A stretch of DNA of 64,000 nt from Akanthomyces muscarius (Eukaryota; Ascomycota; Sordariomycetes; Hypocreales; Cordycipitaceae). This document shows, in pieces, positions 1-13,300 of this stretch. The position numbers and the translations under genes were made by a program. Position 1 is the stretch's first letter. Every line of letters starts with the position of its first letter. The notes under the pieces were generated by a model. That model was not told the origin of the DNA, searched no databases, and saw nothing but the letters and a program-made list of their open reading frames with translations. The DNA is taken from NCBI RefSeq assembly GCF_028009165.1, contig NW_026611618.1:434001-498000 (forward strand), read 5' to 3'.

Positions 1-1900
<1,900 letters not shown>

Positions 1901-2422
1901 CGTTGAATGCTGTCGCGACCGCGGGCGGGTGCCACGTTGATCTCGTCACTGTAGGAGCGGTGTCGGCGCGACGGGTCGTTTGTTCCAGCACGAAATGAGA
2001 GTCTCGACAGGATATGCAGCTGGAAAGGGGCAAAGGGCCAGCGTAGATTCAAAGACAAATTGTGAGGGCTGACAAATTTGATCACACGGTGGTCTTGGAG
2101 CGGCGTCGAACCGTCGTCGCGGTGGGCCTGGCCTGCCGAACCGGTGGCGGTGGTCCGGGTCGCAGTATCCGGAGCTAGATAAGAGACTGGAGTAGCCCGA
2201 GCTGTGTTTTTTTTTTTTGTACGAATGAGTCTTGAGACGAGACTCGTAGGTTGTTCTTTGAAGGAAAAATAACTGTTTTGTTCAACCGCTAGATATAAAT
2301 ACTATCGTGTTCGCTACCCGAGTCAATGTCCCAGTTCAGCCCGCCCACATCTGAGACATGTGCGCTTTCGGCATCAATCAGACGTACGCGACAACAGAGC
2401 GCCGCCGATTACATGTGCTGGT
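1901..2422. other. Intergenic: GGT promoter side
   Basis: No supported gene. It holds the upstream region of the GGT gene and the 3' flank of the ankyrin gene at 2423, with a run of T near 2206-2216. The short open frames here have no recognisable domain. Confidence 0.6.
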
Positions 2423-3505
2423 TTAATAAGTAGAACACGCGTTTTCATCCGCCATATTTCTCTGCCAGTCCAGCATCATGCAAACAATGGCAAATTTACC
2501 ATTCGAGTTGGCCTGCGATAGCGGCGTCCGTCCAAGCCTGTCCCGGGCGTGAATATCAGCCTTGCCTGTGGCTAGCAGCATTTCAACGACCGCCTCGCAG
2601 CCTCCCGACGCGGCAAACGTGAGCGCCGAGCGGTGATCATCGTCCCGCGCATCCACCTCGATCCCGTCTTGCGCGAGGAGCATGTCGACCAAGGCAGCGT
2701 GGCCCCGGGCCGCGGCCAGCATCAGGGCCGTTTGGCCTGGTAGGTGTACCGTGGCGCGGTTGACGTCGACCAGGCCAGTGGCCAGAAGCGCCCGGGCAAT
2801 GGCCTCGTGACCGTGGTACACGGCGGTTAGGAACGGGGTAAAGCCCAGGTTTGTCCTGCTGGTGATCTCAACGTCGACCCGTCCGGTGTTCAAAAGAAGC
2901 TGCGTCACCTCTACGAAGTCGCGACTGGCGGCAATGCCGAGTGCCGCCTCACCAATGCCGCTCACGTAGTCGAGATCAAAATCTCCGATGCTGAGGAGAT
3001 AGCTTGTGCTCGCTGGGCTGTTACCGCTCACCGAGCTGCACAAAAGACGCGACAGGAGCTCGTCTCGCCACGGATCGATCAGGCCCGACTCTAGCAGCGT
3101 CCTGAGCGCAAACGTCCTGCCACGGAATGCCGCATTGAACATGGCCCATTCTATCATGGCGGTACCATAGCGCTCGACCGAGTATGCCGACAGGAGTATC
3201 GCCAAGTGCCTGTCAAAGCGGCGGGATACAGCGAACCTCAGCACCTGGTCCAGGCCGTCGGTGTTGTACCTGAGCGCTTTGCGGAGAGTGTCTTCTCCGC
3301 CCTGCTGAACCGCCCGGAGAATGGCAATGGTTGGAAGCTCGGCCAGGCTCGCACAAAAAGTTGTGTCCATCGTCTTCCGTGAATATAATATAGGATCAAT
3401 GCAACTTAAAAAGCGCCGATTTGTCTGGGCGAGCGTGTTCAAGTCATGCTCAGCAGGAACCTCTTTGCCAATCGCAATGATCAGTTCGTCCGGCAAGTGC
3501 ACCAT
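2423..3505 (-). CDS. F-box-like ankyrin-repeat protein (upstream-facing member of a tandem pair)
   Basis: Single-exon gene of 360 residues. The N-terminus (MVHLPDELIIAIGKEV ... TLAQTNRRFLSCIDPILYS, about residues 1-45) has the LP-x-E-L...LAQTNRRF pattern of fungal F-box proteins. Degenerate then clearer ankyrin repeats follow: GFTPFLTAVYHGHEAIARAL, QTALMLAAARGHAALVDMLL, RSALTFAASGGCEAVVEMLL and GRTPLSQANSNGKFAIVCMM, occupying about residues 95-350. F-box proteins of this type are thought to recruit targets to SCF ubiquitin ligases through the repeats, but no target can be read from sequence. The next gene (4006-5190) has the same architecture and strand, so the two are probably an old tandem duplication. 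Start chosen as the first ATG, where the F-box motif begins directly. Confidence 0.85.
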   Translation of the reverse strand: MVHLPDELIIAIGKEVPAEHDLNTLAQTNRRFLSCIDPILYSRKTMDTTFCASLAELPTIAILRAVQQGGEDTLRKALRYNTDGLDQVLRFAVSRRFDRHLAILLSAYSVERYGTAMIEWAMFNAAFRGRTFALRTLLESGLIDPWRDELLSRLLCSSVSGNSPASTSYLLSIGDFDLDYVSGIGEAALGIAASRDFVEVTQLLLNTGRVDVEITSRTNLGFTPFLTAVYHGHEAIARALLATGLVDVNRATVHLPGQTALMLAAARGHAALVDMLLAQDGIEVDARDDDHRSALTFAASGGCEAVVEMLLATGKADIHARDRLGRTPLSQANSNGKFAIVCMMLDWQRNMADENACSTY

Positions 3506-4005
3506 GGTGGCGGCTTGCTATTAATATGACGAAGAGGTGGCGTATGTCGTAATAATGCTGCTTGTCCTTGTTGAAGAGTCGAAATATGTAGGAGGGAGGC
3601 CTGCCTTGTACGACCAGACCAGGCTGCCTACTGCCATCTACTGGTAGCGAGCTGGTAGTGGGCTGGCCTGCTGGCAGCCCAACCGAGCCAGGCGTACCAC
3701 CACCAGCCGGGCTGTAACATTCTGAGATTTCTTTTCTCTCTAAAAGATCATCTGCACTCAGCAAGCGACTTCATAGCTTTGTCGTCTACCTCATTTAAAA
3801 ATTGGCCGGATGCGAACACTTTCAGCTGGGGGAGGCGGGAACAAGCGGCTGATTCTCCCCAACCTTCAAGGAGCCCCGTCACTGCCAAGCGCCGACTTCT
3901 TCTCCATCAAACTGATACACGTAACACGTCCCGCATAGTTTTATTGAAGACGTAACTTACTGATAATCTGAACATAAGACTGCTTCAAGAAGCACCAAAT
4001 TCTAC
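3506..4005. other. Intergenic between the two ankyrin genes
   Basis: No gene supported. About 3640-3720 is rich in CTGGC/GCCAG words (ctggtagtgggctggcctgc), giving several small self-complementary stretches; otherwise nothing stands out. Confidence 0.55.
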
Positions 4006-5190
4006 TCATCGCAGCTCTGCTTTTCTCTTCTTCTCCCAGTCTAGCATCACCGTGTGAGTCTTGGTCTTTCCCTCCGCCCACGCCCGTGAAAAATGCGTCC
4101 GACCATTCTCATCCTTCTCGGATACATCAAACTGCCCCGTCTCCAGCAGCATTCTGACCATCGACCTAGATCCACGTTCTGCGGCGTGCCACAGCAGCCC
4201 CCGGCCGTTGTTATCCCGGGTCTTGACATCGATACCTTTGTAGCTCAGCAGCAGCTTGACGACAGCCTTGCGGCCGTTTCTCACGGCACATAACAATGCG
4301 CTATTCCCATCCACATCTTTCGCGTTGAGGCCGGCACCGTGCCTGCCAAGCAGCATCGGCACGAGGTCCTTGTCGCCCCATGCCGCAGCATGAATCAGTG
4401 GCGTCCGAAGCTTGGCATCTCTGGCGAGGGGGTTAACCTTGACCTTTTTCAAAATCATATTTGCGATGGTTTTTTTGCCTCGAATCACAGCTTTTAGAAG
4501 AGCAGTGCTGCCGTCGTTGTTTCGGAGGTCCAAGTCGACGTCTTCCGCGTCAATGAGGAGCTGCGCGATGCCATCGTAACCAGAGAGGACAGCACACGAC
4601 AGCGGCGTGTCGCCATTCCTGTTCTTCAAGTTGACCTTGCACTTGCCGGTGCTCAGAAGAAACCTGACATTATCTTCCATGCCGACCTCGATGGCCTCTG
4701 CCAGTAGAGACCCCTCGCGCGCCTCGACTTGCGCTAGATCCACCTCGCCAGATTCGAGTAGCATTTTAAGAATGGGCACCTTGCTTTTGTAGATGGCGGC
4801 CACGACGGTGTAGTGCACTACAGCAGCGTCGTGCTGCGTCAGGGGACAGGCCGCGAGCAGCATGGCGACCGCTTCTTCGTGATCCTCAACCACGGCCGTC
4901 GCCAGCGCCATGGCCACGCCCGTCGTTCTGTGCTGGAGCGCTTTGCGGATGGTTCTCAGACACCCGCTCTCAGCCCCACGTAGAAGTGCTATGCTCGGGA
5001 TCCCTTCGAAAGCAATGTCATGTCGAGTGTGTCTTCCGAGGTCAGGGCGCCAGTCGTCGACCCAAGTGTACAGCATTGGCTCAAGGCAGTGATAAAACCG
5101 CTTGTTGGTCTGAGCCAGAGCGTAAGCATGCCAACAGTACGGCAGAAAATCTGCAATCATCAAAACTAGCTCGTTAGGTAGACGTAACAT
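4006..5190 (-). CDS. F-box-like ankyrin-repeat protein (second tandem member)
   Basis: Single-exon gene of 394 residues. It begins with an F-box-like segment (MLRLPNELVLMIADFLPYCW ... ALAQTNKRFYHCLEPMLYTW) and continues with about seven ankyrin repeats from residue 105 to 380, including GDTPLSCAVLSGYDGIAQLL, GSTALLKAVIRGKKTIANMI, RTPLIHAAAWGDKDLVPMLL, GNSALLCAVRNGRKAVVKLL and GRGLLWHAAERGSRSMVRML. Layout, length and strand match the neighbour at 2423-3505, with shared landmarks (ALAQTNKRF, an IALLRGAESG segment against AILRAVQQGG). Function is probably protein-protein recognition for ubiquitination; the partner is unknown. The C-terminus ends in a basic tail (DWEKKRKAELR). Confidence 0.87.
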   Translation of the reverse strand: MLRLPNELVLMIADFLPYCWHAYALAQTNKRFYHCLEPMLYTWVDDWRPDLGRHTRHDIAFEGIPSIALLRGAESGCLRTIRKALQHRTTGVAMALATAVVEDHEEAVAMLLAACPLTQHDAAVVHYTVVAAIYKSKVPILKMLLESGEVDLAQVEAREGSLLAEAIEVGMEDNVRFLLSTGKCKVNLKNRNGDTPLSCAVLSGYDGIAQLLIDAEDVDLDLRNNDGSTALLKAVIRGKKTIANMILKKVKVNPLARDAKLRTPLIHAAAWGDKDLVPMLLGRHGAGLNAKDVDGNSALLCAVRNGRKAVVKLLLSYKGIDVKTRDNNGRGLLWHAAERGSRSMVRMLLETGQFDVSEKDENGRTHFSRAWAEGKTKTHTVMLDWEKKRKAELR

Positions 5191-6442
5191 GGCTTTGTCT
5201 GCGTAAAAAAGTAGCGGAGGAGATCTAGGTCTATTGTGTTCGATTTGTCGGCGATGTTGGGCGGGGCTAGAATAAGGTGAAGAGGAGCAAACGTTTAACG
5301 GGCTGACGGTCGCCAGTCGTTCAGCTATTTAACCAGTAGGTCTAAATTTGTCCGACCATGTATCACGTTGATGTTGTGCCGCTTGAGGGTCAGTGTGTAG
5401 CAAACTCCAGCGCCTACGTCCTCGCGGGCAAAACCACTAGAGGTGTTGCACAAGCTTTGGTGTTAGTCCGCTGCCGGCTAATTGATCATGTCATTTCCAT
5501 CTTGTCCCATCTGCGGAGCAACGAGTATGAAGTAGCAGGCTCCTAGGAGCGTAGAGAGCAAGCTACCACCTGAACCCAGGTAGGCGAGGGCCCAGCAATG
5601 TAGAGGCAGACCGGGCACCAAGAGTTCACTGTAGAGACACAGCTAGGCAAGGCTAGGCGACTGTTGACAGGTGCCAACAGCACTAGAAGAACGTTCCTCT
5701 GTAGCCTACTATATCTCCCTATATAGGAGCCTTTAGGCTTAGTTAGATGCTTTAATAACTTAATATAATAATCTTCCTATACTCTCCTAGCAACCTATAT
5801 GACTCATCTTAACAGCGACGGCAGGCTCAGGCAACAGCTGGGAAATGGATATAATGCTCGTGATACAGTAAGATATTTCATTTACTCTGGAAAGACAATC
5901 TACGCACGTTTGGGCCGTCGTATTTCTAACCGTTCCTAGCATGAGATTAAGAGTGAGGTAACGGGCCGTCACTGACGAGGCCAAACAATCAGGCCTAGGC
6001 CGACCGAGCTACTCGTCGGAGGAATAATGGCACGCATGCTTGCAATATTTATCAAGAGTATTTCTGTGAAACTTTTTTATTCCCCTTGCCGCCTTCTCGA
6101 TTAATATTGCAGTATTTAATGGCATTACAGCCTTGGCTCCAGGCATCCTATCTGGTGGCCGTGAGCAGTATGCACGCCACAGTCTCATATGTACATTAGC
6201 CCCATCTCAGAATTTTTCCCGTAAAAAGGCAGATCATTTACGAAATTTCATGTGGCTCGTCAGGGATTTTCTTTTGTACTACAATTGGGCACCAAATTGA
6301 AAGACATATGCATATGTGAAAAGCCTCTTAAAAGATTGATGTCGTTTTACTTAGCTACATACACGTGCTTCTCAAACAACAAAATCACGCTCATTATCGG
6401 GCTCCGTGCAGCTTCAGGTGCCCATAACACCAATGGCGATGC
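5191..6442. other. Gene-free, partly AT-rich decayed DNA
   Basis: No coding region supported. From about 5700 to 5800 the sequence turns AT-rich with many TA steps (ctatatctccctatatagg, aataacttaatataataat), the texture expected of old repeat DNA altered by repeat-induced point mutation. I found no terminal repeats, transposase motif or tRNA. Confidence 0.5.
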
Positions 6443-7810
6443 TTATAGTGCCTTGCCGTTGGATATGCTCTCGATCCAGTTGGCATCCTTCTTGCCGAGG
6501 ACCAGAAGAACTCCCGCTAGCTGGGCGAGAACTGGTTCGAGGCTGAGGCCCAGCGCGAGAGGGTTCAGCTTGTCCGTGAGGACTGAATTGCTGGTACACC
6601 CGCCCGGTACCAAACCGTTGAAGGCGTCATTGGTAAACTTGAGCGCGTCAACAAGAGCGACAACCTCGGTAGTAATGTGGCCACCGGCGGCGTAGTTAGT
6701 GAAGCGCACATCGCCGCCGTAGTCGCACCAGCGCTTAGCCAGGGCCGCACCGGGGGCGTATGGGATCACCTCGTCGTCCTGCGCATGGTAGAGCATAACG
6801 GGCGCCGTAGGAGTCTCCTCTTTCTTGGTTCCCATAGTGGTGTCCGAAAAAACGGCGGCCAAATCAGGCTGATATAGAAGGCTCTTGCCAAGGCTCTGAA
6901 TTTTGGTGTCGAAAATAGACTGACCCGCGAAGTTTATGACGTTCGTGATGACGCACTGGTCGTTGCCGGACGCGAGGATCTCCTTGCCGTGCTCGGTGAT
7001 AATGTCGTCTATGAGCGGCTGGAGTTGCTTGCCGTAGGCTGAGGGCTTGATGAGGCCAGCAATAGCGCCGGGGAGTAAACCACTAGAAACGGTGCCGTCG
7101 ACATAGAGAAGGACATCAGTCAAGTTGGCGGGAGTGCCGCCAAGGACCCAGCCTCTGATGTTGAGCTCAGGGGCGTAGGTAGAGTGAAGAGAGGCCGCCC
7201 AACCGCCGGCGATAGCGCCACCCGAATAGCCAGCATTAACAATCATGGGGTTCTCATGAAGGCCAATTCTAGAACCATAGTTGACCACGGCGCGCATACT
7301 ATCGAGGGCGGCCATACCAGAGAGACGACCAGCCGAAAAAGCAGCGTCGGGGCCCTCATAATCGGCCGAGGTGACGGTGTAGCCAGAGAGTAGATAGGCC
7401 TGGATGATAAGGAACTCGGCTGACGAGATGAGGTCCGTCTGAATGGCGCCTAATCGGTAGTTATAGCTTGGATTGCAGATGGAGGCGGATGAGTCGTACG
7501 CTGTGTTGAAGGAGATGAAGCGGTCGGTCCTGGCGAAAAGCGGCTTAAAGATGGTAGTGACGGTGACGATAGGAGAGCCGTCAATAGCGGCAGTGCGGTA
7601 GAGCAGCTGACGCGCATCAACAGGGTCGGGGATCAGGCCGAAGAAAGAACTCAAAATAGACCTCTCACGCAGCACAGTGCCGGGTTCAGACGACTCGAAG
7701 CCAGCGGGAGGGGTATAAAACGGGTCGTTGGCCGGGGTGGTGAGACGCTTCTCAATGCGGAGAGCGGACACCAGTGGAAGCAGCGCAGCAAATAGCGAAA
7801 GGGACCTCAT
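6443..7810 (-). CDS. Secretory lipase (LIP family, alpha/beta hydrolase)
   Basis: Single-exon gene of 455 residues when started at 7810; an ATG 46 codons upstream in frame would put a non-hydrophobic leader before the signal peptide. The signal peptide is MRSLSLFAALLPLVSA (residues 1-16), followed by a KR pair at 21-22 that could be a Kex2 site. Residues 45-440 match the secretory lipase family best known from Candida: nucleophile Ser196 in GYSGG, probable acid Asp345 or Asp346 in AQDDEVIPY and catalytic His378 in GGHITTEV. Four or more cysteines (CNPS, QCVIT, WCDYG, GGCTS) could form disulfides. Expected role is extracellular hydrolysis of triacylglycerols or other esters. It stands alone, flanked on both sides by gene-poor DNA. 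Confidence 0.9.
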   Translation of the reverse strand: MRSLSLFAALLPLVSALRIEKRLTTPANDPFYTPPAGFESSEPGTVLRERSILSSFFGLIPDPVDARQLLYRTAAIDGSPIVTVTTIFKPLFARTDRFISFNTAYDSSASICNPSYNYRLGAIQTDLISSAEFLIIQAYLLSGYTVTSADYEGPDAAFSAGRLSGMAALDSMRAVVNYGSRIGLHENPMIVNAGYSGGAIAGGWAASLHSTYAPELNIRGWVLGGTPANLTDVLLYVDGTVSSGLLPGAIAGLIKPSAYGKQLQPLIDDIITEHGKEILASGNDQCVITNVINFAGQSIFDTKIQSLGKSLLYQPDLAAVFSDTTMGTKKEETPTAPVMLYHAQDDEVIPYAPGAALAKRWCDYGGDVRFTNYAAGGHITTEVVALVDALKFTNDAFNGLVPGGCTSNSVLTDKLNPLALGLSLEPVLAQLAGVLLVLGKKDANWIESISNGKAL

Positions 7811-10381
7811 GGTGATCAAGGCTTGATACTCAATGCAACAACTGGAAGAGAGCGCCTCTGTAGAAGCTTTTGGATCTACCGTGTGGCAACAACTACCAAA
7901 CCATTTTCGAAAGGGGAGTAGCAGGTTATTAAGTAATAATGTGAGCAAGGTGCTATTGCTGGCTAGACACTCTTGTAGCTAGTCTTGCGAGGATTCATTT
8001 TCCTAGAGGTACAGGCACTTGCTCCAAGGTGGACCTACAGGATGCGAAGCTCTTCCTACAGTTATCAGCAGCAGAAGCAACTCCGCTAGAAACCTCGCTT
8101 GTGAAATCTCACCGTTGTTCTCCGGATTTCGGGCACGCACAGACACACGATGGGGTCTGACAAGGAGGAACGAGCAAAGCGGTCCAATCTCCCAAGCCAC
8201 ATGGACCGCCTTGGCCGGCCAGCGAAAGCTTCTTTGAGCGAAATGCGGGGAGGACGGCTGAGTGGAGGTTGAGGAGCGTCGGCATACGACGATGCCCTGA
8301 GCCATTTGCAATGGCGAGCTACCGCCAAGTGACCGCACGGCAGTTGACAACAGCCTCTTTGTCTTGGTTTGATGCTAGCGAGCCAGAGTCACCGTTGTCA
8401 CCGAACCTACTGTACGAGGTGCAGACCAAGGGCCGGCTCGCGCTCCATTCAAAATGGAGTGCGTGCTTTGCAGAATGGTTGTTTGCGCGATTGGGCTTCT
8501 AGCTTCGCTCTTGATCATCTTGGGTCATAACTTCTTGTGCTTTTCTGGGAGACTGCGCCTACTAGGTTACTAGTTGAACGATAAGAGGCAGGACGTTGGG
8601 CCACATCCTCATCAATCTCTCGGATGGTAGAACCGACCCGAGCAGCTAAAACTACATCTTAGAAGGAGCAATTAACAGTGGGCCAAGTTATAGTTGTTGC
8701 CTGTATAGAGCGACGAGCAGAAAGCTTTTGAGGCGATTGGTCAACTGCACCCTCGCAATATTAGAACCTTTTACGGCAATCACCGCCATATATTTGCCTC
8801 GGTCCTATAATTCGACTGTGTTATTAAGCCATCAGCACCGTCGCACTCGTTGTCAATGTCCTGGGGGTAACATGTTCGACGTCGTGTTTCTGTACACTGT
8901 TCGGGTGCCATCGGGAAGTTCTTGGCACCGACTCTTCCGTGACACTACTTGCAACTTCTGTGGCACATTCTCTATCGCTACTGACATATGGAAGTCGCAC
9001 TGAACTAAGCTGCCCTAAGTTCTTTGCTATATCGCCTAAAATTTGCTTATGGCTGAATTTAAAACTTTGACCCATCTCGAAACTTGCAAGGATCTATAAA
9101 CGGGTGAGGTGCTTGCGGCTGAGAATTATATGATAAATTATATTCCGTAGCGCAATTTTTTGCCGCAGCCCTGTGTGATGTAGGGTATGGCACTAGCATT
9201 TATCATTTCCCTATTGGCAAACACGGGGTTGCAAACCGGAAAGTCTATTTATTTATCTCCGATGCATAAATATATCCGACAGCCCCATAACTCCGCCCTC
9301 AAGACGTTTAGAAGCTTTGCGGTAGGTAACCCAACTGCTGGTGCGTCAAAGGCTTGGATCCCTCTCAATAGCTTCACGTGACAACGCAGCGTGCATCCGA
9401 CGACCGAAAGACCTCGGAGCTCATTACTACTCCCCGCTTGCAATTTCCCTATCAGGGCTTGTCGGGCAGCTATGTGCGCGCACAAATTCTTTTCCACTCG
9501 GGTAGAAAGGTAGGTTTCCTTATGGTATCTCCGTATATTGAAGAATCATGATGTGATATTCAAGAAAGTGTGCGACAATCTCCTCGTCTGACCCACAAGC
9601 TCGCATGACTGACTGTTAAACTAACAGTGGTATGACTTTCGTTCAGTGGCGTTCAACCGCCGAGGTCCATTTACTAGAGGCACAGGATGCACGCTACTTA
9701 GTGGGCGACGTCTCTCACGGCGCAGAGGGCTGGATTTCTATGTCGGTATAACTTCAATAGGCTCTAACAAAGCACTTTCGTACTCAATATCCAACTCTTC
9801 AGGTTAAAATAGCGAAACAAGCCAGTATTATGCTAGCAACTACACCGGCAGTAGGAAGGGTCCTTGGCGCGACATTCTGGGGGGGCGGGCAGCTCGCAAG
9901 CGGAGTAGGTTTCGACCAAGCCGTGGCCAGCGAAGCTGCAGACATGCTAGATGCCGAGTCCGAGTCGACCTTTGCAGCACAAGGTTGGTCTTTGGCAGTG
10001 AAATTATGCCCCCTTGTCTGTTGTGGTGAGGCTGCACCTGCTGAAAACAAACATGCCACTCGAGCGGCTTTTCCTCGCGAAACGAGCCGCCGGGGTGACG
10101 GTTTCAAGTCAAAATTGGCATATGGGTGTCTATATGTAGAATCTACAAGATCCTTCTACTTACTAACAACTAGCGTTTCCGTACAGTAGCACGAGTTTAC
10201 CTGCGTTTAAAAGTGTGAGGTAGGGTAGCTACTAGGCTTCAATATAGCTTATTAAGTGATAAATATAATAATAAAACTAAGAATAAGAATTTTCGTTATC
10301 TCAAGAAGTATTTTAGCAATTTTATGAAAGTATAATAACCTAACATCGACATCCACACTGGCTGCGTTACTCCCCGCCGAC
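7811..10381. other. 2.6 kb gene-poor region
   Basis: I see no supportable gene. Open frames of 60-120 codons occur on both strands (for example 9830-10189 + and 8003-8350 -) but lack family motifs, signal peptides or consistent codon preference. The stretch 10235-10345 is strongly AT-rich (aataataaaactaagaataag) and resembles mutation-decayed repeat DNA next to the 3' end of the ABC transporter gene. Confidence 0.5.
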
Positions 10382-13300
10382 TCAATTGCTTGAAGAACGG
10401 CTTGCTCGTTGAATTGCACGTCTTGAGTGAATAGATTGCGTCAGTGTTCCTTCCGCCATCTCAATCTTGCAGTCGACGTTTTGGATCGTTTCGAGTCGAT
10501 GGGCAACTGTGAAAACAGTGCACCCCGCGAATGCTTCGTCCATGATTGCCTGTGTCTCCGCGTCTCGTTCGGGGTCTAGGTTACTAGTTGCTTCATCGAC
10601 GAGAACAAGATTGCTACCAGTATCCCGACGACGCACAATGGCTCGCGCTATGGACAGCAGCTGAATCTCTCCCTTTGAATACCCAACATCCGTCAACATC
10701 GCGTCAAGACCACCTCTGTCTCGCACCTTGCTCCATAAACGGAATCGATCCAGCAACCCAATAAGAATGGCATCCTTAGCATCGCGTTGTATTTTCTGCT
10801 CATCAGTGATCTTGCCTCTGTTACTATTCATCTCGAAAGGCAACAGGTTCGCTCGTATGGTGTCATCAAACTGAATCGGATGTTGTGTGATGGTAATCAT
10901 GTGTGCTCGCAGAGCATCCGGGTCGATGTTTGCAATATCCACGCCGTCAATCTCCACTATGCCTTCATATGAAAGAAGTCCAAGCAATGTCAGTAGCAAA
11001 GAGCTCTTGCCACTGCCGGTGCGGCCAAAAAGACCGATCTTCTCGCCGCCGTCAACCAATAGCGAAGCATCCCTCACAATGGGCGGCATATCCACTGCAG
11101 GCTTGTACCACGATGAGACGCCCGTAAGCTCTACAGATCCCTCAGACGGCCAAGACGACGGCAGCTGTTCTGGTGAAGCGGGGCGTGGTTCCTGAGGGGT
11201 AGTCTCTTTGAACTCTTTCAGACGAGCAAGACAGGCTACAGAAGTCTCGGACCCTGTCCAAGCCTCAATCAAGCATACAAGAGTTCGCTGTATATTGAGA
11301 AGGCTAAGAAAAGAAAGCCCAACAGCTGACGGCGATGTTCCGTTCTTGGAAAAGAGGACAATGGATACCAAAGTCACCGCAATTATAGTTGTGAGAATGC
11401 CTAAGACAAGCCCTAGCCACTGTTGAATACAGAGCATGAGATAGTAAGGCTGTTGAGAGTTATCAAGAAGCTGATAACCCTTCTCCAAGTTCTTCTCCAC
11501 CCACCCGAAAGCTTGGATGTATGACACACCGGCTGCAGTCTCGTTTAGATAGGTGTAAAGCGGCGCCTTTTCTTCCAGATCTAAATGTCGCATCTGCCTT
11601 GAAGTGCGTAGATAGAAGCGCTGTATGAAGTATATGGAAAGGAAAATGACCGGAAGCAACGCACACATGTATGTGGCGCTTGATAGAATGATGCCGATAA
11701 GTATCAACACCGAGTACAACATGTACATTGTGCGGTAGAAGTAGAACGGTAAAACCTTCGCGAAAAGATTGGCGTCCTGACTGAATCGGTTAAGGAGATT
11801 TCCGGTCTTTGTGCTTGTCTGAAATGCTAGTGTTGCACGCATTGTTGCATCTAACATCTGCTCGTGCAAGTCTATCGCTGCACGTACGGCCACTACTGTG
11901 TAAAGTACCCAGTACGTCAACCCAGTAATTGCAGAAGCAGAAACAGCCATAAACGCGTACCAGCCAAACCAAGACCCATCCTCAGGGGCCAAGTCGGTCC
12001 AGATTCGTAGATAGATTTCAGGGATGAGTTCCGAAGCAGCCATTATAAAGGCAAGAAGATTGAGAGATGTAAATCTAAGCTTCCCCACACTGTTGATAAA
12101 CAGCATGTATAACCGCCAGCCGCCTTGCGACCTTAAGCCACCATCTTTGAAAGAACCGGACGGGGAGCTCGAGGGCCAAGATCTGTTGATTGAAGCGCTC
12201 TCCTTATCTTCGACCTCTTGGGGCATATTACTCGTTACACCACTGAGGAGGCGCGTCATGAGTCGTGCATGGCTGGCGTCAGAGGCAAACTCTTCATCCA
12301 GCATGACGTGGCCTTCGTCATCAACGGTAATCATCTGGTCGATGACATGCAGACTTTCTGGCAAGTATGTAGCCAGCAAGACTGTTGAGCCTGCAGACCT
12401 CAGGACACCATTTTCGCCACAGAGATCGTACAAGATTGCTACAGCGGTCTCCCGATCAAGTGAACCAAAGCAGCCGTCGATGATAGTAATCTCACAATGA
12501 GCAAAGACTGCCCTGGCTAAGGCCACTCTCTGCCGCTGCCCACCGCTTAGACTGGCACCGTCCGTACCAACGATATAGTTGTCACGTCCAGGTAGTCGGG
12601 ACAAGTCCTGCTCCAGTTGACAGCTTCGAATAGCCAAGTCATAACGCACTGGATCAAACGGCAAACAACCAATGATGTTATCGCGAATAGTCGTATCTTT
12701 CAGCCAAATGTTGGCGCTGCAGTATGCAATAGTGACCTGATCCGTATACACGAAACCGTTTGAGTTCTTGGTCTCACCCAGAATGCTTTTGAGGAACGTC
12801 GATTTGCCACAGCCAGTGTTACCAAGAACGCCGGTAACGGAGCCCCGAAAAAGAGCAAACTTCACTTCGGTGAGAAGAGGGTTGTCCAAACCAAATGCTC
12901 CAAAGCTGGCATTTGAAAACTGAATAATGCCGCCAGCACTTCGGGCTACCGGCCAGGGCCTCATTTCCGTCGGGTCGTAGTGTGTAGGTACAAGCTCATA
13001 GCTCTCAGGCGGTGCAGAAGGGTCCCGTTTCACGCGAGAATCCTTTCGCTCTGGAAGTTCTAAGAACTTTTGGACCCTATCAAAGCATGCGACCATGCCT
13101 GTGAGCTCTGTGTATACCTGCAAAGACTTCACCGTCGGGTTTTGAATAAGGCTGACGATTGCGAGCGTAGGGAAAACCTGGCTTGCAGACATCCTGTGGC
13201 CGAAACCTTTCCAAAAATATGCGGCAGCCATGACGATAACTGGGGTACCAACATCGGTCAATGATGTTGTCATATTGAGGATCGCCATCCAGAATCGGTA

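Noticed and set aside
9799..10189. Opposed open frames (119 codons +, 102 codons -) near the ABC transporter
   Set aside because: Neither has recognised motifs; the minus-strand hydrophobic end (VASIILACFAILT) is short and unsupported.
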